From assembly GCF_012933545.1 (NCBI RefSeq), contig NZ_JAADJU010000008.1, positions 283,360 to 347,359 of the forward strand: 64,000 bases of DNA, read 5' to 3'. Position numbers and translations under genes: made by a program. Below, piece by piece: positions 9,206 to 17,871 of the stretch. The notes under the pieces are model-generated. The model did not search any database. It saw only the letters and a list, made by a program, of their open reading frames with translations, and was not told where the DNA came from. Source of the stretch: Rouxiella aceris (GTDB taxonomy: Bacteria > Pseudomonadota > Gammaproteobacteria > Enterobacterales > Enterobacteriaceae). Each line of letters opens with the position of its first letter. Within the stretch, counting starts at the first letter, position 1.

Positions 9206-10073
9206 TATGACTCCCGGAGCTCAGGTTGCGGATCAAAGCTTTATTGAACTGACCGCACGTCAGCGTGCGCGCAAATTGTTGGATCAAGGCAGCTTTCGTG
9301 AACTGCTCGACCCTTTCCAGCGCGTATCTTCCCCATGGCTGGCACCGCAGGGCATTGTCCCGCAGGCCGATGACGGCATGGTGGTGGCGAAAGGCACCAT
9401 CGCCGGTCAACCAGCGGTGATCGTTGCAATTGAAGGCGCATTCCAGGGCGGCAGCATGGGTGAAGTGTCCGGTGCCAAAATGGCGGCGGCGCTGGAGCTG
9501 GCGGCAGAAGACAACCGCAACGGCATACCGACGCAAGCGGTGTTACTGCTGGAAACCGGCGGCGTTCGTCTGCAGGAAGCCAATCTGGGACTGGCGGCGA
9601 TTGCCGATATTCATGCGGCGATTGTCGATTTACGTCGCTATACCCCGGTGATTGGCGTTGTGGCCGGCACCGTCGGCTGCTTTGGTGGCATGTCGATTGC
9701 CGCTGCCTTGTGCACCAGGTTAATTGTTACCCGCGAAGCGCGTCTGGGGCTGAATGGCCCGCAGGTTATTGAACAGGAAGCGGGGATTGCCGAATACGAC
9801 TCCCGCGATCGTCCGTTTATCTGGAGCATTACCGGCGGTGAAGTGCGTTATGCCAGCGGTTTTGTCGATGCACTGGTCAGCGACTCCCTGCTGGAAGTGA
9901 AAAACAGCATGCTGTCGTTTATTAAGCAAGGGGTTCCGGCGCAGCATCGTTCTGATAACTATGCCTTTTACCTGCCGAAGCTGGCCGGTTTCGACACCAG
10001 CAAGCAGGCCAGTCGTGAGGTTACGCAGGCGCTGTTTACCCGTTCCGCTGCCAACCTGGAGGACCCACAATGA
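9195..10073 (+). CDS. mdcD: Malonate decarboxylase beta subunit
   Basis: MdcD and MdcE together decarboxylate malonyl-ACP to acetyl-ACP; MdcD resembles the acetyl-CoA carboxylase beta carboxyltransferase. The ATG at 9195 with GGAGG 9 bases upstream gives 292 residues; a TTG at 9180 is ignored. Glycine-rich oxyanion-hole segments of the crotonase-like fold are visible (GAFQGGSMGEVSGAKM near 82 and GTVGCFGGMS near 160). It overlaps mdcC by 11 bases and mdcE by 4. Confidence 0.95.
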   Translation: MSIDMTPGAQVADQSFIELTARQRARKLLDQGSFRELLDPFQRVSSPWLAPQGIVPQADDGMVVAKGTIAGQPAVIVAIEGAFQGGSMGEVSGAKMAAALELAAEDNRNGIPTQAVLLLETGGVRLQEANLGLAAIADIHAAIVDLRRYTPVIGVVAGTVGCFGGMSIAAALCTRLIVTREARLGLNGPQVIEQEAGIAEYDSRDRPFIWSITGGEVRYASGFVDALVSDSLLEVKNSMLSFIKQGVPAQHRSDNYAFYLPKLAGFDTSKQASREVTQALFTRSAANLEDPQ

Positions 10074-10882
10074 GCACATCAGACAACAGTTTCAGCCGCG
10101 GCGACTATTGGTTTCGTCAGTTGACCGCCGGCGCTACGCCGGTTAGCGGACTCTGCCCATCGGTGCTGGCTGCCGACGGTCGTTTGCAACAACACGACGT
10201 ACGCTATATCGCCGTAGTGCCGGATGCCGATAACCGCTATCCGCGTGCGGCCCGTGGCGAAGTCGGACTGCTTGAAGGCTGGACGCTGGCCAAAGTGGTT
10301 AATCGGGTGATTGACCAGGATGCGGGCAAAAGTCGCAAACGGGCGATTGTGGCGATTATTGATGTTCCCAGCCAGGCCTATGGCCGTCGTGAAGAGGCCT
10401 TTGGTATTCATCAGGCATTGGCCGGAGCTGCCGGTGCCTATGCCAAAGCGCGTCTGGCCGGTCACCCGATTGTCGGTTTGATTGTGGGCAAAGCGATGTC
10501 CGGTGCCTTTTTGGCCCACGGTTATCAGGCCAACAAGCTGATCGCTTTTAACGACAGCGGCGTGATGATCCATGCCATGGGCAAAGAGTCGGCGGCGCGC
10601 ATCACCCTGCGTTCAGTCGAATCGCTGGAAAAGCTGGCGGCAACCATTCCGCCAATGGCCTACGACATTGAAAACTACGCCACCCTGGGGCTGTTATCGC
10701 AGCTGATGGACATTGCCAACCCGGAAAACGCCAGTGCGGAAGATATCGCACGCGTCCAAGCCGCGGTGGCGACTGCCATCAATGAGATCGCCACCCAGGG
10801 CGTCTACCTCGGTAACCGTCTCGGTGCCGATAACCGCGCCAGTTCACGCAAGGTTCGGGAACTTATGCGTCAACAGTGGTAA
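10070..10882 (+). CDS. mdcE: Malonate decarboxylase gamma subunit
   Basis: MdcE is the second carboxyltransferase-like subunit, paired with MdcD in the decarboxylase complex. It has 270 residues with the carboxyltransferase-type block GLIVGKAMSGAFLAHGYQAN near 135-155. Its start overlaps the mdcD stop (ATGA). It is followed by a 192-base gap before mdcF, in which no clear terminator or promoter was recognised, so read-through is likely. Confidence 0.95.
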   Translation: MSTSDNSFSRGDYWFRQLTAGATPVSGLCPSVLAADGRLQQHDVRYIAVVPDADNRYPRAARGEVGLLEGWTLAKVVNRVIDQDAGKSRKRAIVAIIDVPSQAYGRREEAFGIHQALAGAAGAYAKARLAGHPIVGLIVGKAMSGAFLAHGYQANKLIAFNDSGVMIHAMGKESAARITLRSVESLEKLAATIPPMAYDIENYATLGLLSQLMDIANPENASAEDIARVQAAVATAINEIATQGVYLGNRLGADNRASSRKVRELMRQQW

Positions 10883-11074
10883 TGCACAGCTTTCCTGTTG
10901 TTTGACCGGTACGCACCTGCAACAGCATGCCGCTTCGACCAGGCAGGTGTTCGGCTCACGTATTTTGTGGGCCGGGCACGGGTTTTGCCTAAAACATGAC
11001 TGGATATATAAAAAAAACATCGCAACCGGTGGACCGGGGAATTACTTATTTATTCTGACCTCAGGTACCACGTT

Positions 11075-12037
11075 ATGACATATGTAATATTGCACGCACT
11101 TGCACCGATTTTCGTCATTATGATCCTCGGCTATTTTGCCGGTAAAGCGAAGATGGTTGATAACCAGAATGTCTCTTTGCTAAACGTCTTAGTGATGGAC
11201 TTTGCGTTACCCGCCGCGCTGTTTACCGCGACGGTGCAGACCCCCTGGGCGGGGATTATCGGCCAAAGCCCGTTGATTCTGGTACTGACGCTGGCCATGT
11301 GGATCACCTATGCTGCCATCTATTTGATATGCACCAAGGTGTTTAAAAAATCGGCGCAGGACGCGGCGGTGCTGACGCTAACCGTCGCATTGCCGAACTA
11401 TGCTGCGCTGGGTCTGCCGATCCTTGGCAGTGTGGTCGGTGAAAGTGCCGGCACGTCATTGTCGGTGGCGGTTTCCATCGCCTGCGGTTCAGTATTGATG
11501 ACGCCGTTTTGTCTGCTGATCCTCGAAAGAGAAAAAGCGCGCCTTAGCGGTGAAACTCGTGGTTCGGTATTGACCATGTTGCCAATATTGATGTGGCGTT
11601 CAGTGAAAAAACCCATCGTCTGGGGACCCTTGCTGGGGGTGATACTGTCCGCTGTCGGTATTAAAATGCCGGATATGGTGCTGGCCTCCATCAAGCCTTT
11701 GGGCCTGGCGGCGACGGCATCGGCGCTGTTTTTGACCGGCGTGATCCTGTCAGCGCGCAAACTGAAAATTAACGGACCGGTATTGGTCTCTTGTGTTGCC
11801 AAGAATCTGATCCAACCCTTTATCGCCTGGGGTCTGGTGATGGCCTTTGGTATCAGCGGCCCGGTTGCGGTGACGGCAATTCTGATGATTGCGCTGTCTG
11901 CCGGCTTCTTCGGTATTGTGTTTGGTAACCGGTTTGGCGTTCAGTCTCCGGATGCCGAAGCGGCATTACTGATTAGCTCGGTGTTATGTATTGTTACCTT
12001 GCCGCTGTTTATTTCCTTAACGGCAAGTATTCACTAA
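11075..12037 (+). CDS. mdcF: AEC-family malonate transporter
   Basis: A 320-residue integral membrane protein of the auxin-efflux-carrier type, with about ten hydrophobic segments split into two halves by a polar stretch near residues 148-175 (ILEREKARLSGETRG). In Klebsiella-type clusters this gene, mdcF, is thought to import malonate. Here it occupies the same place between mdcE and mdcG. Function is inferred from family and position. Confidence 0.9.
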   Translation: MTYVILHALAPIFVIMILGYFAGKAKMVDNQNVSLLNVLVMDFALPAALFTATVQTPWAGIIGQSPLILVLTLAMWITYAAIYLICTKVFKKSAQDAAVLTLTVALPNYAALGLPILGSVVGESAGTSLSVAVSIACGSVLMTPFCLLILEREKARLSGETRGSVLTMLPILMWRSVKKPIVWGPLLGVILSAVGIKMPDMVLASIKPLGLAATASALFLTGVILSARKLKINGPVLVSCVAKNLIQPFIAWGLVMAFGISGPVAVTAILMIALSAGFFGIVFGNRFGVQSPDAEAALLISSVLCIVTLPLFISLTASIH

Positions 12038-12116
12038 TCTCTGGGGGTGCAGCGGCCTGGATTGGGTTCGCTGCACTACCCAAAATGTGGAATTGCCTGC
12101 AATGTAAGGAGTCTTT

Positions 12117-12758
12117 ATGAGTTTGCCCCGCCCCCATGATTTGGTCTGGTGCTCGCAGCGGCCGCTTGCCGGTCAAGGCGATGTGTTGCCCGACTGGGTG
12201 AGCCTCGGTTGGCAAACGCATTTACCGCTGGTGGTGCGTCGCGATCGCCAGCAGGCACATCGTCTGGCGGTGGGTATTCGTGGTATCAGCCGTAGCCAAC
12301 GCGCGGCCGCCTGGCTCGACCCGGCGCATATTGTCCGGGTGGTCACACCGCAATCGCTGGTGGCGGACGTTAACCTGCTGCTAAGTTCGGCGTTTGTTTC
12401 GCAGCCGCCGGTACAGGCGCTGATCGCTCTGGTGGGTATGGCGTTGCCCTGGTCGTGGGGCGTGACCGGCAGCTGTGGCTATGCGCTGGCGACGGATATC
12501 CCGGTGATGCATGCCAGCAGCGATCTCGATCTGATGATCCGCTGCGATACCCCTTGTCAGGCAGAGATGTTTGCCGATTTTCACCGCGCCCTGGCGTATC
12601 TTCCCTGCCGTACCGATGTGCAAATCAACTCCCCGCAGGGCGGTTTCGCTTTGAGCGAATGGCTGCGCGGCGGCGATGTCATGTTAAAAACCGACTTTGG
12701 ACCCTGCCTGGTGCGTAACCCCTGGCAGCCCAACAGCGAGGACGACGGAGCGCAATGA
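12117..12758 (+). CDS. mdcG: Phosphoribosyl-dephospho-CoA transferase (holo-ACP synthase)
   Basis: MdcG moves the phosphoribosyl-dephospho-CoA group made by MdcB onto Ser25 of MdcC, releasing pyrophosphate. The 213 residues include a nucleotidyltransferase-type acidic pair in HASSDLDLMIRCD near residue 140, preceded by WGVTGSCGYALAT. An AAGGAG site precedes the ATG. It overlaps mdcH by four bases (ATGA). Confidence 0.93.
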   Translation: MSLPRPHDLVWCSQRPLAGQGDVLPDWVSLGWQTHLPLVVRRDRQQAHRLAVGIRGISRSQRAAAWLDPAHIVRVVTPQSLVADVNLLLSSAFVSQPPVQALIALVGMALPWSWGVTGSCGYALATDIPVMHASSDLDLMIRCDTPCQAEMFADFHRALAYLPCRTDVQINSPQGGFALSEWLRGGDVMLKTDFGPCLVRNPWQPNSEDDGAQ

Positions 12759-13684
12759 AAATCATCTTTACCTTTCCGGGACAGGGGCCTCAGGTGGTCG
12801 GCATGCTGCATCAATTGCCTGACACTTCCTTGACGCGAGATTTTATCCAGCGTGCCAGTCGGGCATTAAGCGAAGATGTGTTACTGCTTGATAGTGCCGA
12901 GGCGCTGCGTGCTACGCGGGCAGTACAACTGTGTTTACTGATTTGCGGCGTGATATGGGCCGAGCATCTGCGTGGCGACGGGGTAATGCCGGATTTTGTC
13001 AGCGGTTTATCCATTGGCGCCTTTCCTGCGGCGGTGATCGCCGGAGCGCTGGATTTTGAACAGGCGGTACAGTTGGTGGCACTGCGCGGTGAGCTTATGC
13101 AGCACGCCTATCCGCAGGGCTTTGGCCTGTCGGCGATTATCGGTCTACGCCAGCAACAGCTGGAAATTCTGCTGCAACAGGTTAATTCGCCGCAGATGCC
13201 GGTGTTTTTGGCTAATATCAATGCCGAAGATCAAATGGTGATTGCCGGTAGTAATGAGGCGATGCAACAGGTGCGTGAACGGGCGGCGGCGATGGGGGCG
13301 CATAAAACGCATTTGCTGGCAGTCAGCGTACCTTCCCATTGCGCTCTGCTGGATAAACCGGCAGCAGAATTGGCCGCCGCCTTTAGCCGGGTCACCTTAC
13401 AGCGTCCGACCTGCGGCTATCTCAGTGGCAGCAGTGCGCGGGTCTACTGGCAGCCGCAGCAAATTGCCGACGATCTGGCATTTAATATGGCGCGACGGGT
13501 GAACTGGCATGATGCCATGGTGGCGGCTTACCAGCGCGAAGTGCGTCTGGCTATCGAAATGCCGCCGGGCGCGGTATTGACTGGCCTGACCAAGCGGGTG
13601 ATGGCCGAAGGCGACGCCCTGTCCCTGAGCCAGTCCAGCATTGAGGTAGCGCAAACCCTGTCCCGACGTCTGGCCAGACGCTGA
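12755..13684 (+). CDS. mdcH: Malonyl-CoA:ACP malonyltransferase, epsilon subunit
   Basis: MdcH primes the decarboxylase by moving malonyl from malonyl-CoA to MdcC, allowing the transferase cycle to begin. It belongs to the FabD acyltransferase family: FTFPGQGPQVVGM at the N-terminus, nucleophile Ser86 in GLSIG, and SVPSHCALL near 190 containing the second catalytic residue, His. The 309 residues fit the family. Last gene of the operon; its stop is 18 bases from the convergent mdcR stop. Confidence 0.94.
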   Translation: MKIIFTFPGQGPQVVGMLHQLPDTSLTRDFIQRASRALSEDVLLLDSAEALRATRAVQLCLLICGVIWAEHLRGDGVMPDFVSGLSIGAFPAAVIAGALDFEQAVQLVALRGELMQHAYPQGFGLSAIIGLRQQQLEILLQQVNSPQMPVFLANINAEDQMVIAGSNEAMQQVRERAAAMGAHKTHLLAVSVPSHCALLDKPAAELAAAFSRVTLQRPTCGYLSGSSARVYWQPQQIADDLAFNMARRVNWHDAMVAAYQREVRLAIEMPPGAVLTGLTKRVMAEGDALSLSQSSIEVAQTLSRRLARR

Positions 13685-13702
13685 CCGGTGTGAGCAAGGC
13701 CA

Positions 13703-14629
13703 TTAACGGCTTTGCGGCAGATGGCCGAGGGCGAACATTCGACTCTCGGCCGCCAGCGCCAGCAGATTGGGATCGTGTCCGCGGCTGCGGGCAAACACCA
13801 GGGAAATGGTTTGCCGCATTTGGTAAGGTTCAGCCAGCGGGATCATCTTCACGGTATTGGCATACACTCCCTTCATACGCCCGGGGATCAAGGTATAGCC
13901 TACGCCGGCCTGAACCAGGCTGAGCATAGAGAAGATATCGTTCACCCGAGTGACAATATCAGGTTCAAAACCGGCCACCTGAAAAGCCTCCTGAAAACCG
14001 TGATAAGTGGCAAACCCTTCCGCCAGCGAGATGAATTTTTTCTGACGGAAATCGCGCAGATCAGCGGTGCCTTCGGTGCTCAGCTCGCTATTGGCGGGAG
14101 CTGCCAGGTAGATATCATCCTGAAACAGCGGCAGTTGATCATAATAGTGATCGTCAATTTCCGAGTCGCTGGTGGAAATCAGAATGGCATCGAGTTGCTG
14201 GTTGCCGAGACGGTCGATCAACACTTGATTGGAGCCCATCACCAGCTCCAGCTCCAGTTCGGGGCGGCGCAGCTTTAGCCCCATAATCAAACGGGGAATG
14301 GTTTCCAGCGTCAGCGAATACAGGGTGCCCAGTTTCAGGCGTTTTTCGCCAAAGCCTGCGGTGCGCTGGGTGGCCTGTACCCCCAACTCCATCTGTTCAA
14401 TCACCTGGCTGGCATGCTCGAGCAGTGTTTGCGCGGCGGGCAAGGGCAGCAGGTTGCGTCCTTTATGAATAAACAGCGGACAGCGCAATCCCTCTTCAAG
14501 GGAGTGTAATGCGCGATGGACGCTGACGCTGCTTAATCCCAAATGTTCTGCGGTACGGCTAATATTCAGTTTTTCCATATAGGCGAGAAAAACTTCAAGC
14601 TTGCGGAAGGTGATTTCACTGTCGATCAT
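13703..14629 (-). CDS. mdcR: LysR-type regulator of malonate use
   Basis: A 308-residue LysR-type regulator: winged helix-turn-helix at about 5-65 (FLAYMEKLNISRTAEHLGLS) and a periplasmic-binding-like effector domain behind it. In Klebsiella-type clusters MdcR controls mdc expression in response to malonate. It converges on mdcH, so it would have to bind at the distant mdcA promoter; a GGAGCC site precedes the ATG. Family is sure; the ligand is inferred from context. Confidence 0.9.
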   Translation of the reverse strand: MIDSEITFRKLEVFLAYMEKLNISRTAEHLGLSSVSVHRALHSLEEGLRCPLFIHKGRNLLPLPAAQTLLEHASQVIEQMELGVQATQRTAGFGEKRLKLGTLYSLTLETIPRLIMGLKLRRPELELELVMGSNQVLIDRLGNQQLDAILISTSDSEIDDHYYDQLPLFQDDIYLAAPANSELSTEGTADLRDFRQKKFISLAEGFATYHGFQEAFQVAGFEPDIVTRVNDIFSMLSLVQAGVGYTLIPGRMKGVYANTVKMIPLAEPYQMRQTISLVFARSRGHDPNLLALAAESRMFALGHLPQSR

Positions 14630-14728
14630 TCAAGGCTCCAGGCGGTTTGCTTGCCCGGGGGATGATATACCTTTGATCTGGCAAGTAACAGGCCAGCTCC
14701 GGGCAACATCAGAGGCTGGCTCGCAAGG

Positions 14729-14986
14729 TCAGACGTTTGACTGATCCCGCAATCGATAGTAGGGAACACTCTGGCATTTTTTACCTTGCAGACAAGTTTT
14801 GCATTGACCGCTGAGGGTAACCGGTTGTTGAACCTGCTCGGCTTTTTGCATCAGCACCAGACGCTCAAGCATTGCCTGCACCAGAGGCTCCGAGGCCTGC
14901 AACTTATGGCTTAGCTCGCGGGCGTTGCTGACGCCCGCGAATGCCAGTTGATCCCTGACATCAGTCAGGCTGCACGGATTCGCCAT
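14729..14986 (-). CDS. feoC: Ferrous iron transport protein FeoC
   Basis: FeoC is a small winged-helix protein tied to FeoB stability. The ATG at 14986 gives 85 residues (E. coli 78); an earlier in-frame ATG at 14998 would overlap the feoB stop and is less likely. The C-terminal half has four cysteines in CKTCLQGKKC plus an upstream pattern like the Fe-S-binding loop of the family. It starts 2 bases after feoB ends, the usual coupling. Confidence 0.9.
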   Translation of the reverse strand: MANPCSLTDVRDQLAFAGVSNARELSHKLQASEPLVQAMLERLVLMQKAEQVQQPVTLSGQCKTCLQGKKCQSVPYYRLRDQSNV

Positions 14987-14988
14987 GG

Positions 14989-17304
14989 CTAGTGGCAATC
15001 GCCGGAGCTGACTTTACAACAGGAGACCGGATCACGGCTGACCAGTGTGCCGGTGACCCGACTGCGTGAGCGACGCAGCCCGGTCAGGATCAGCGCGTTA
15101 ACGATCAGTACCGTGACGATAATTACTGCACTGTGTGTTGGATGATCAGTGAAGGTGGCGGCCTGGTAAAACAGTGTGGCCAGAGAATAGGCGACGTTTA
15201 ATCCCCAGAGGATCGAGAAGGTCATCCAGTTGCGATTGGTTTCACGGGCAATTGCCCCCATCACCGACACGCAGGGTACATACAGCAAGACAAAAATCAG
15301 ATAGCTGTAGGCGGAAATAGCGGTACCAAACTGGGTGCTCATCACACCCATTGAACTGGCGGACATATTGCCGTCGCCCTTGCTCGCTTCAATCGGGTTA
15401 GACAGTACGCTGACGCTAAAGGTGCTCTGCAAGTTGCTCCAGGTGGTGCCGACTGCACCTGTCAACGCTCCCCACAGGTCAAAGCTTGCCGGATCAAAGG
15501 GGGCGGTAGTGATTTTTTCGGCGGTATACAAGGTATTAAGAGTACCTACTACCACCTCTTTGGCCATTGCCCCGGTAACCAGACCGACGGTCGCCTGCCA
15601 GTTATCCGGATGGATGCCCATTGGCGTCAGCAGCGGAGTCAGTACTTTACTGACGCTGGCCAATGCCGAGTCATTGATGCTGTCGACGGCTTTACCATTA
15701 AAAGAAAAACTGTTGAGTGCACCGATAAACACGCTGGCGATGATGATCACTCGGCCCGCGCGCAGTACAAAGCCTTTCAGGCGTTGCCAGGTTTGCAGCA
15801 GCAGGCTTTTCATATGCGGAATATGGTAAACCGGCAGTTCCATAATAAAGGGCGAGGCTTCACCGCGCATAATGGTGTGCTTCATCACCAATCCGGTAAG
15901 AATGGCAACCACAATACCCAGCATATACAGCGAGAAGACAATGGATGCACCTTGCTGGCCAAAAAAGGCAGCCGAAAAAACGGCAAATATTGCCAGACGT
16001 GCGCCGCAGGACATAAAGGGGGCCATCATGATGGTCATCAGGCGTTCGCGTGGTGCATCCAGGGTGCGCGACCCCATAATGGACGGTACATTACAGCCGA
16101 AACCGACGATCAGCGGCACAAAGGATTTACCGGGCAGACCCAACGACTGCATCAGTCGGTCCATAACAAAAGCGGCACGGGCCATATAGCCCGAATCTTC
16201 CAGAAAGGATAAAAACAGGTACATCATGCCGATTTGCGGCACCAATGGCAGCACGGTGTTAATCCCGCCGCCAATACCCTGAGCAAGGAACAGGGTTAGC
16301 CAGTTCGGGAAGTGCAGCATATAGCCAACCCACTGGGTACCCTGAATAAAGAGTGTGGCCGAGCCGACATCAAACAGTGGTTGCAGTGCACCACCGATAT
16401 TAATCGCCATCACAAACATCAAATACATCACCAGCAGAAAAATAGGCACGCCGAGAAAGCGATTGAGGATCACTTTATCCAGTGCCTGGGTGAGTTTGTT
16501 TGGCAGGGTGAGATGTGAGTTACTGATCTTGGCACACAGTGCGGCAATCGCCTGGTAGCGGCAATCGGCAATGGTCAGCGCCGGATCGTCAATTTGCTGC
16601 TGTGCCAGACGTCTTTGCACTTGCGGCAGCAGGGCGTTGGCATTACCGGCGTGGGTGGCGCTATAGATGTCACCTTCCAGCATTTGCAGGGCCAGCCAGT
16701 TTCTGCGCAACGCCGTGGTATCGGCCGGCATCGCTGCTGCCAGCGTGGCCACTTCCTGCATCATCACCTGCGGATAGATCACCCGCTGGAAGTCCTGAGG
16801 GGCCGGGCAGCTATCCACCGCACTTTTCAGTTCTTCGATACCGTTGCCGCGGGTAGAAATCAGCGCAACCACCGGGCAGCCCAATTGGGCGGACAGGGCG
16901 GGAATATCAATATCAATATGCTGGGCTTTGGCAATATCGAGCATATTGAGGGCTACCACGCAGGGGACGCCGAGTTCCAGCAGTTGCAACGTGAGATAGA
17001 GATTACGCTCAAGATTGGAGGCATCGATCACGTTGATCAGCAGATCGGCTTCGCCGCTGAGTATATAGTGGCAGGCAATTTGCTCATCCAGCGAGGTTTG
17101 CTGCGAGATAGTGGTCAGGGAGTAAGTCCCTGGTAAATCTACCAGTGTCACCTGGTTTTCTGCGGTAGAGAAGGTGCCTTCTTTACGCTCGACGGTGACC
17201 CCGGCCCAGTTGCCGACGCGCTGGCGGGAGCCGGTTAACTGGTTAAAAAGGGTAGTTTTCCCTGAGTTTGGGTTACCAATCAACCCAATTGTCATTTTTT
17301 TCAT
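14989..17304 (-). CDS. feoB: Ferrous iron transporter FeoB
   Basis: FeoB imports Fe2+ across the inner membrane. The N-terminal G domain has the P-loop GNPNSGKTT at residues 9-17, switch region VGNWAGVTVE, DLPG and NMLD motifs; the C-terminal two-thirds hold Gate motifs and multiple membrane helices, including GFGCNVPS. Starting at 17304 gives 771 residues (E. coli 773) and the conserved MKKMTIGLIG; longer in-frame extensions lack support. It follows feoA by 34 bases under the upstream Fur box. Confidence 0.97.
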   Translation of the reverse strand: MKKMTIGLIGNPNSGKTTLFNQLTGSRQRVGNWAGVTVERKEGTFSTAENQVTLVDLPGTYSLTTISQQTSLDEQIACHYILSGEADLLINVIDASNLERNLYLTLQLLELGVPCVVALNMLDIAKAQHIDIDIPALSAQLGCPVVALISTRGNGIEELKSAVDSCPAPQDFQRVIYPQVMMQEVATLAAAMPADTTALRRNWLALQMLEGDIYSATHAGNANALLPQVQRRLAQQQIDDPALTIADCRYQAIAALCAKISNSHLTLPNKLTQALDKVILNRFLGVPIFLLVMYLMFVMAINIGGALQPLFDVGSATLFIQGTQWVGYMLHFPNWLTLFLAQGIGGGINTVLPLVPQIGMMYLFLSFLEDSGYMARAAFVMDRLMQSLGLPGKSFVPLIVGFGCNVPSIMGSRTLDAPRERLMTIMMAPFMSCGARLAIFAVFSAAFFGQQGASIVFSLYMLGIVVAILTGLVMKHTIMRGEASPFIMELPVYHIPHMKSLLLQTWQRLKGFVLRAGRVIIIASVFIGALNSFSFNGKAVDSINDSALASVSKVLTPLLTPMGIHPDNWQATVGLVTGAMAKEVVVGTLNTLYTAEKITTAPFDPASFDLWGALTGAVGTTWSNLQSTFSVSVLSNPIEASKGDGNMSASSMGVMSTQFGTAISAYSYLIFVLLYVPCVSVMGAIARETNRNWMTFSILWGLNVAYSLATLFYQAATFTDHPTHSAVIIVTVLIVNALILTGLRRSRSRVTGTLVSRDPVSCCKVSSGDCH

Positions 17305-17338
17305 TGTGTTATCTCGGCAAAAATTATCATCAGCAAGC

Positions 17339-17566
17339 TTATTTTTCCTGCAACTCAAGCGTCAGCAACTGCAGATCCTTTTTGCGCACAACCAGACTGG
17401 TGCGGCGGGTTTCAATTTGCAGCGGGTCACCTAAAGGGGCGACGCGAAGTACGCTGAATTGAGAACCGGGCAGCATGCCGAGTGAAAGCAATTTCTGACG
17501 ATAGGCAGGACTGATGTCACGAGAAAAACCAGTGATTTTGTAGGATCGCTGAGTTTGAAATTGCAT
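17339..17566 (-). CDS. feoA: Ferrous iron transport accessory protein FeoA
   Basis: FeoA is a 75-residue SH3-like cytosolic protein that supports FeoB. The MQFQTQ start at 17566 has AGG properly placed upstream; an ATG four codons earlier is weaker. The core [20 protein letters not shown] and [15 protein letters not shown] are almost identical to E. coli. First gene of feoABC. Confidence 0.95.
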   Translation of the reverse strand: MQFQTQRSYKITGFSRDISPAYRQKLLSLGMLPGSQFSVLRVAPLGDPLQIETRRTSLVVRKKDLQLLTLELQEK

Positions 17567-17642
17567 AGAGAACCTCATTTTGCCCGCAGGCCTGGAAGTG
17601 ACATACCCTGAAAAGGTGCTATTTAGCTTACTGAATACAAAT

Positions 17643-17661
17643 GATAATGATAATCTTTATC
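17643..17661 (-). promoter_or_regulatory. Fur box upstream of feoABC
   Basis: GATAATGATAATCTTTATC matches the 19-bp Fur consensus at 18 of 19 positions. It lies 77 bases ahead of the feoA start, so Fe2+-Fur should repress the operon when iron is plentiful. The 305-base gap between feoA and tex otherwise holds only this site, AT-rich promoter sequence and the tex terminator. Confidence 0.88.
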
Positions 17662-17815
17662 AAAATAGATTCTAATAGATGGAAGTTAAACAAACGATTT
17701 TCAGTTGTTAGATGTGTCCGTTGCGTGACTATCCTATGCCGGAGGCTGGCGGGATTTATTGATGTAGCGCACGAAATAAACAGGAATCATTGTCAATAAC
17801 CGCTTTGGCGGTGAA

Positions 17816-17849
17816 AAGGTTCACCACCGAAAATCCGGCAGTGAACCTT
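17816..17849 (-). terminator. tex terminator
   Basis: AAGGTTCAC and GTGAACCTT form a 9-bp stem around a 16-base loop, followed on the minus strand by TT. It sits 23 bases after the tex stop. The T-tract is short, so efficiency is uncertain. Confidence 0.55.
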
Positions 17850-17871
17850 AAGCAGGCAATAATTATGTAGG

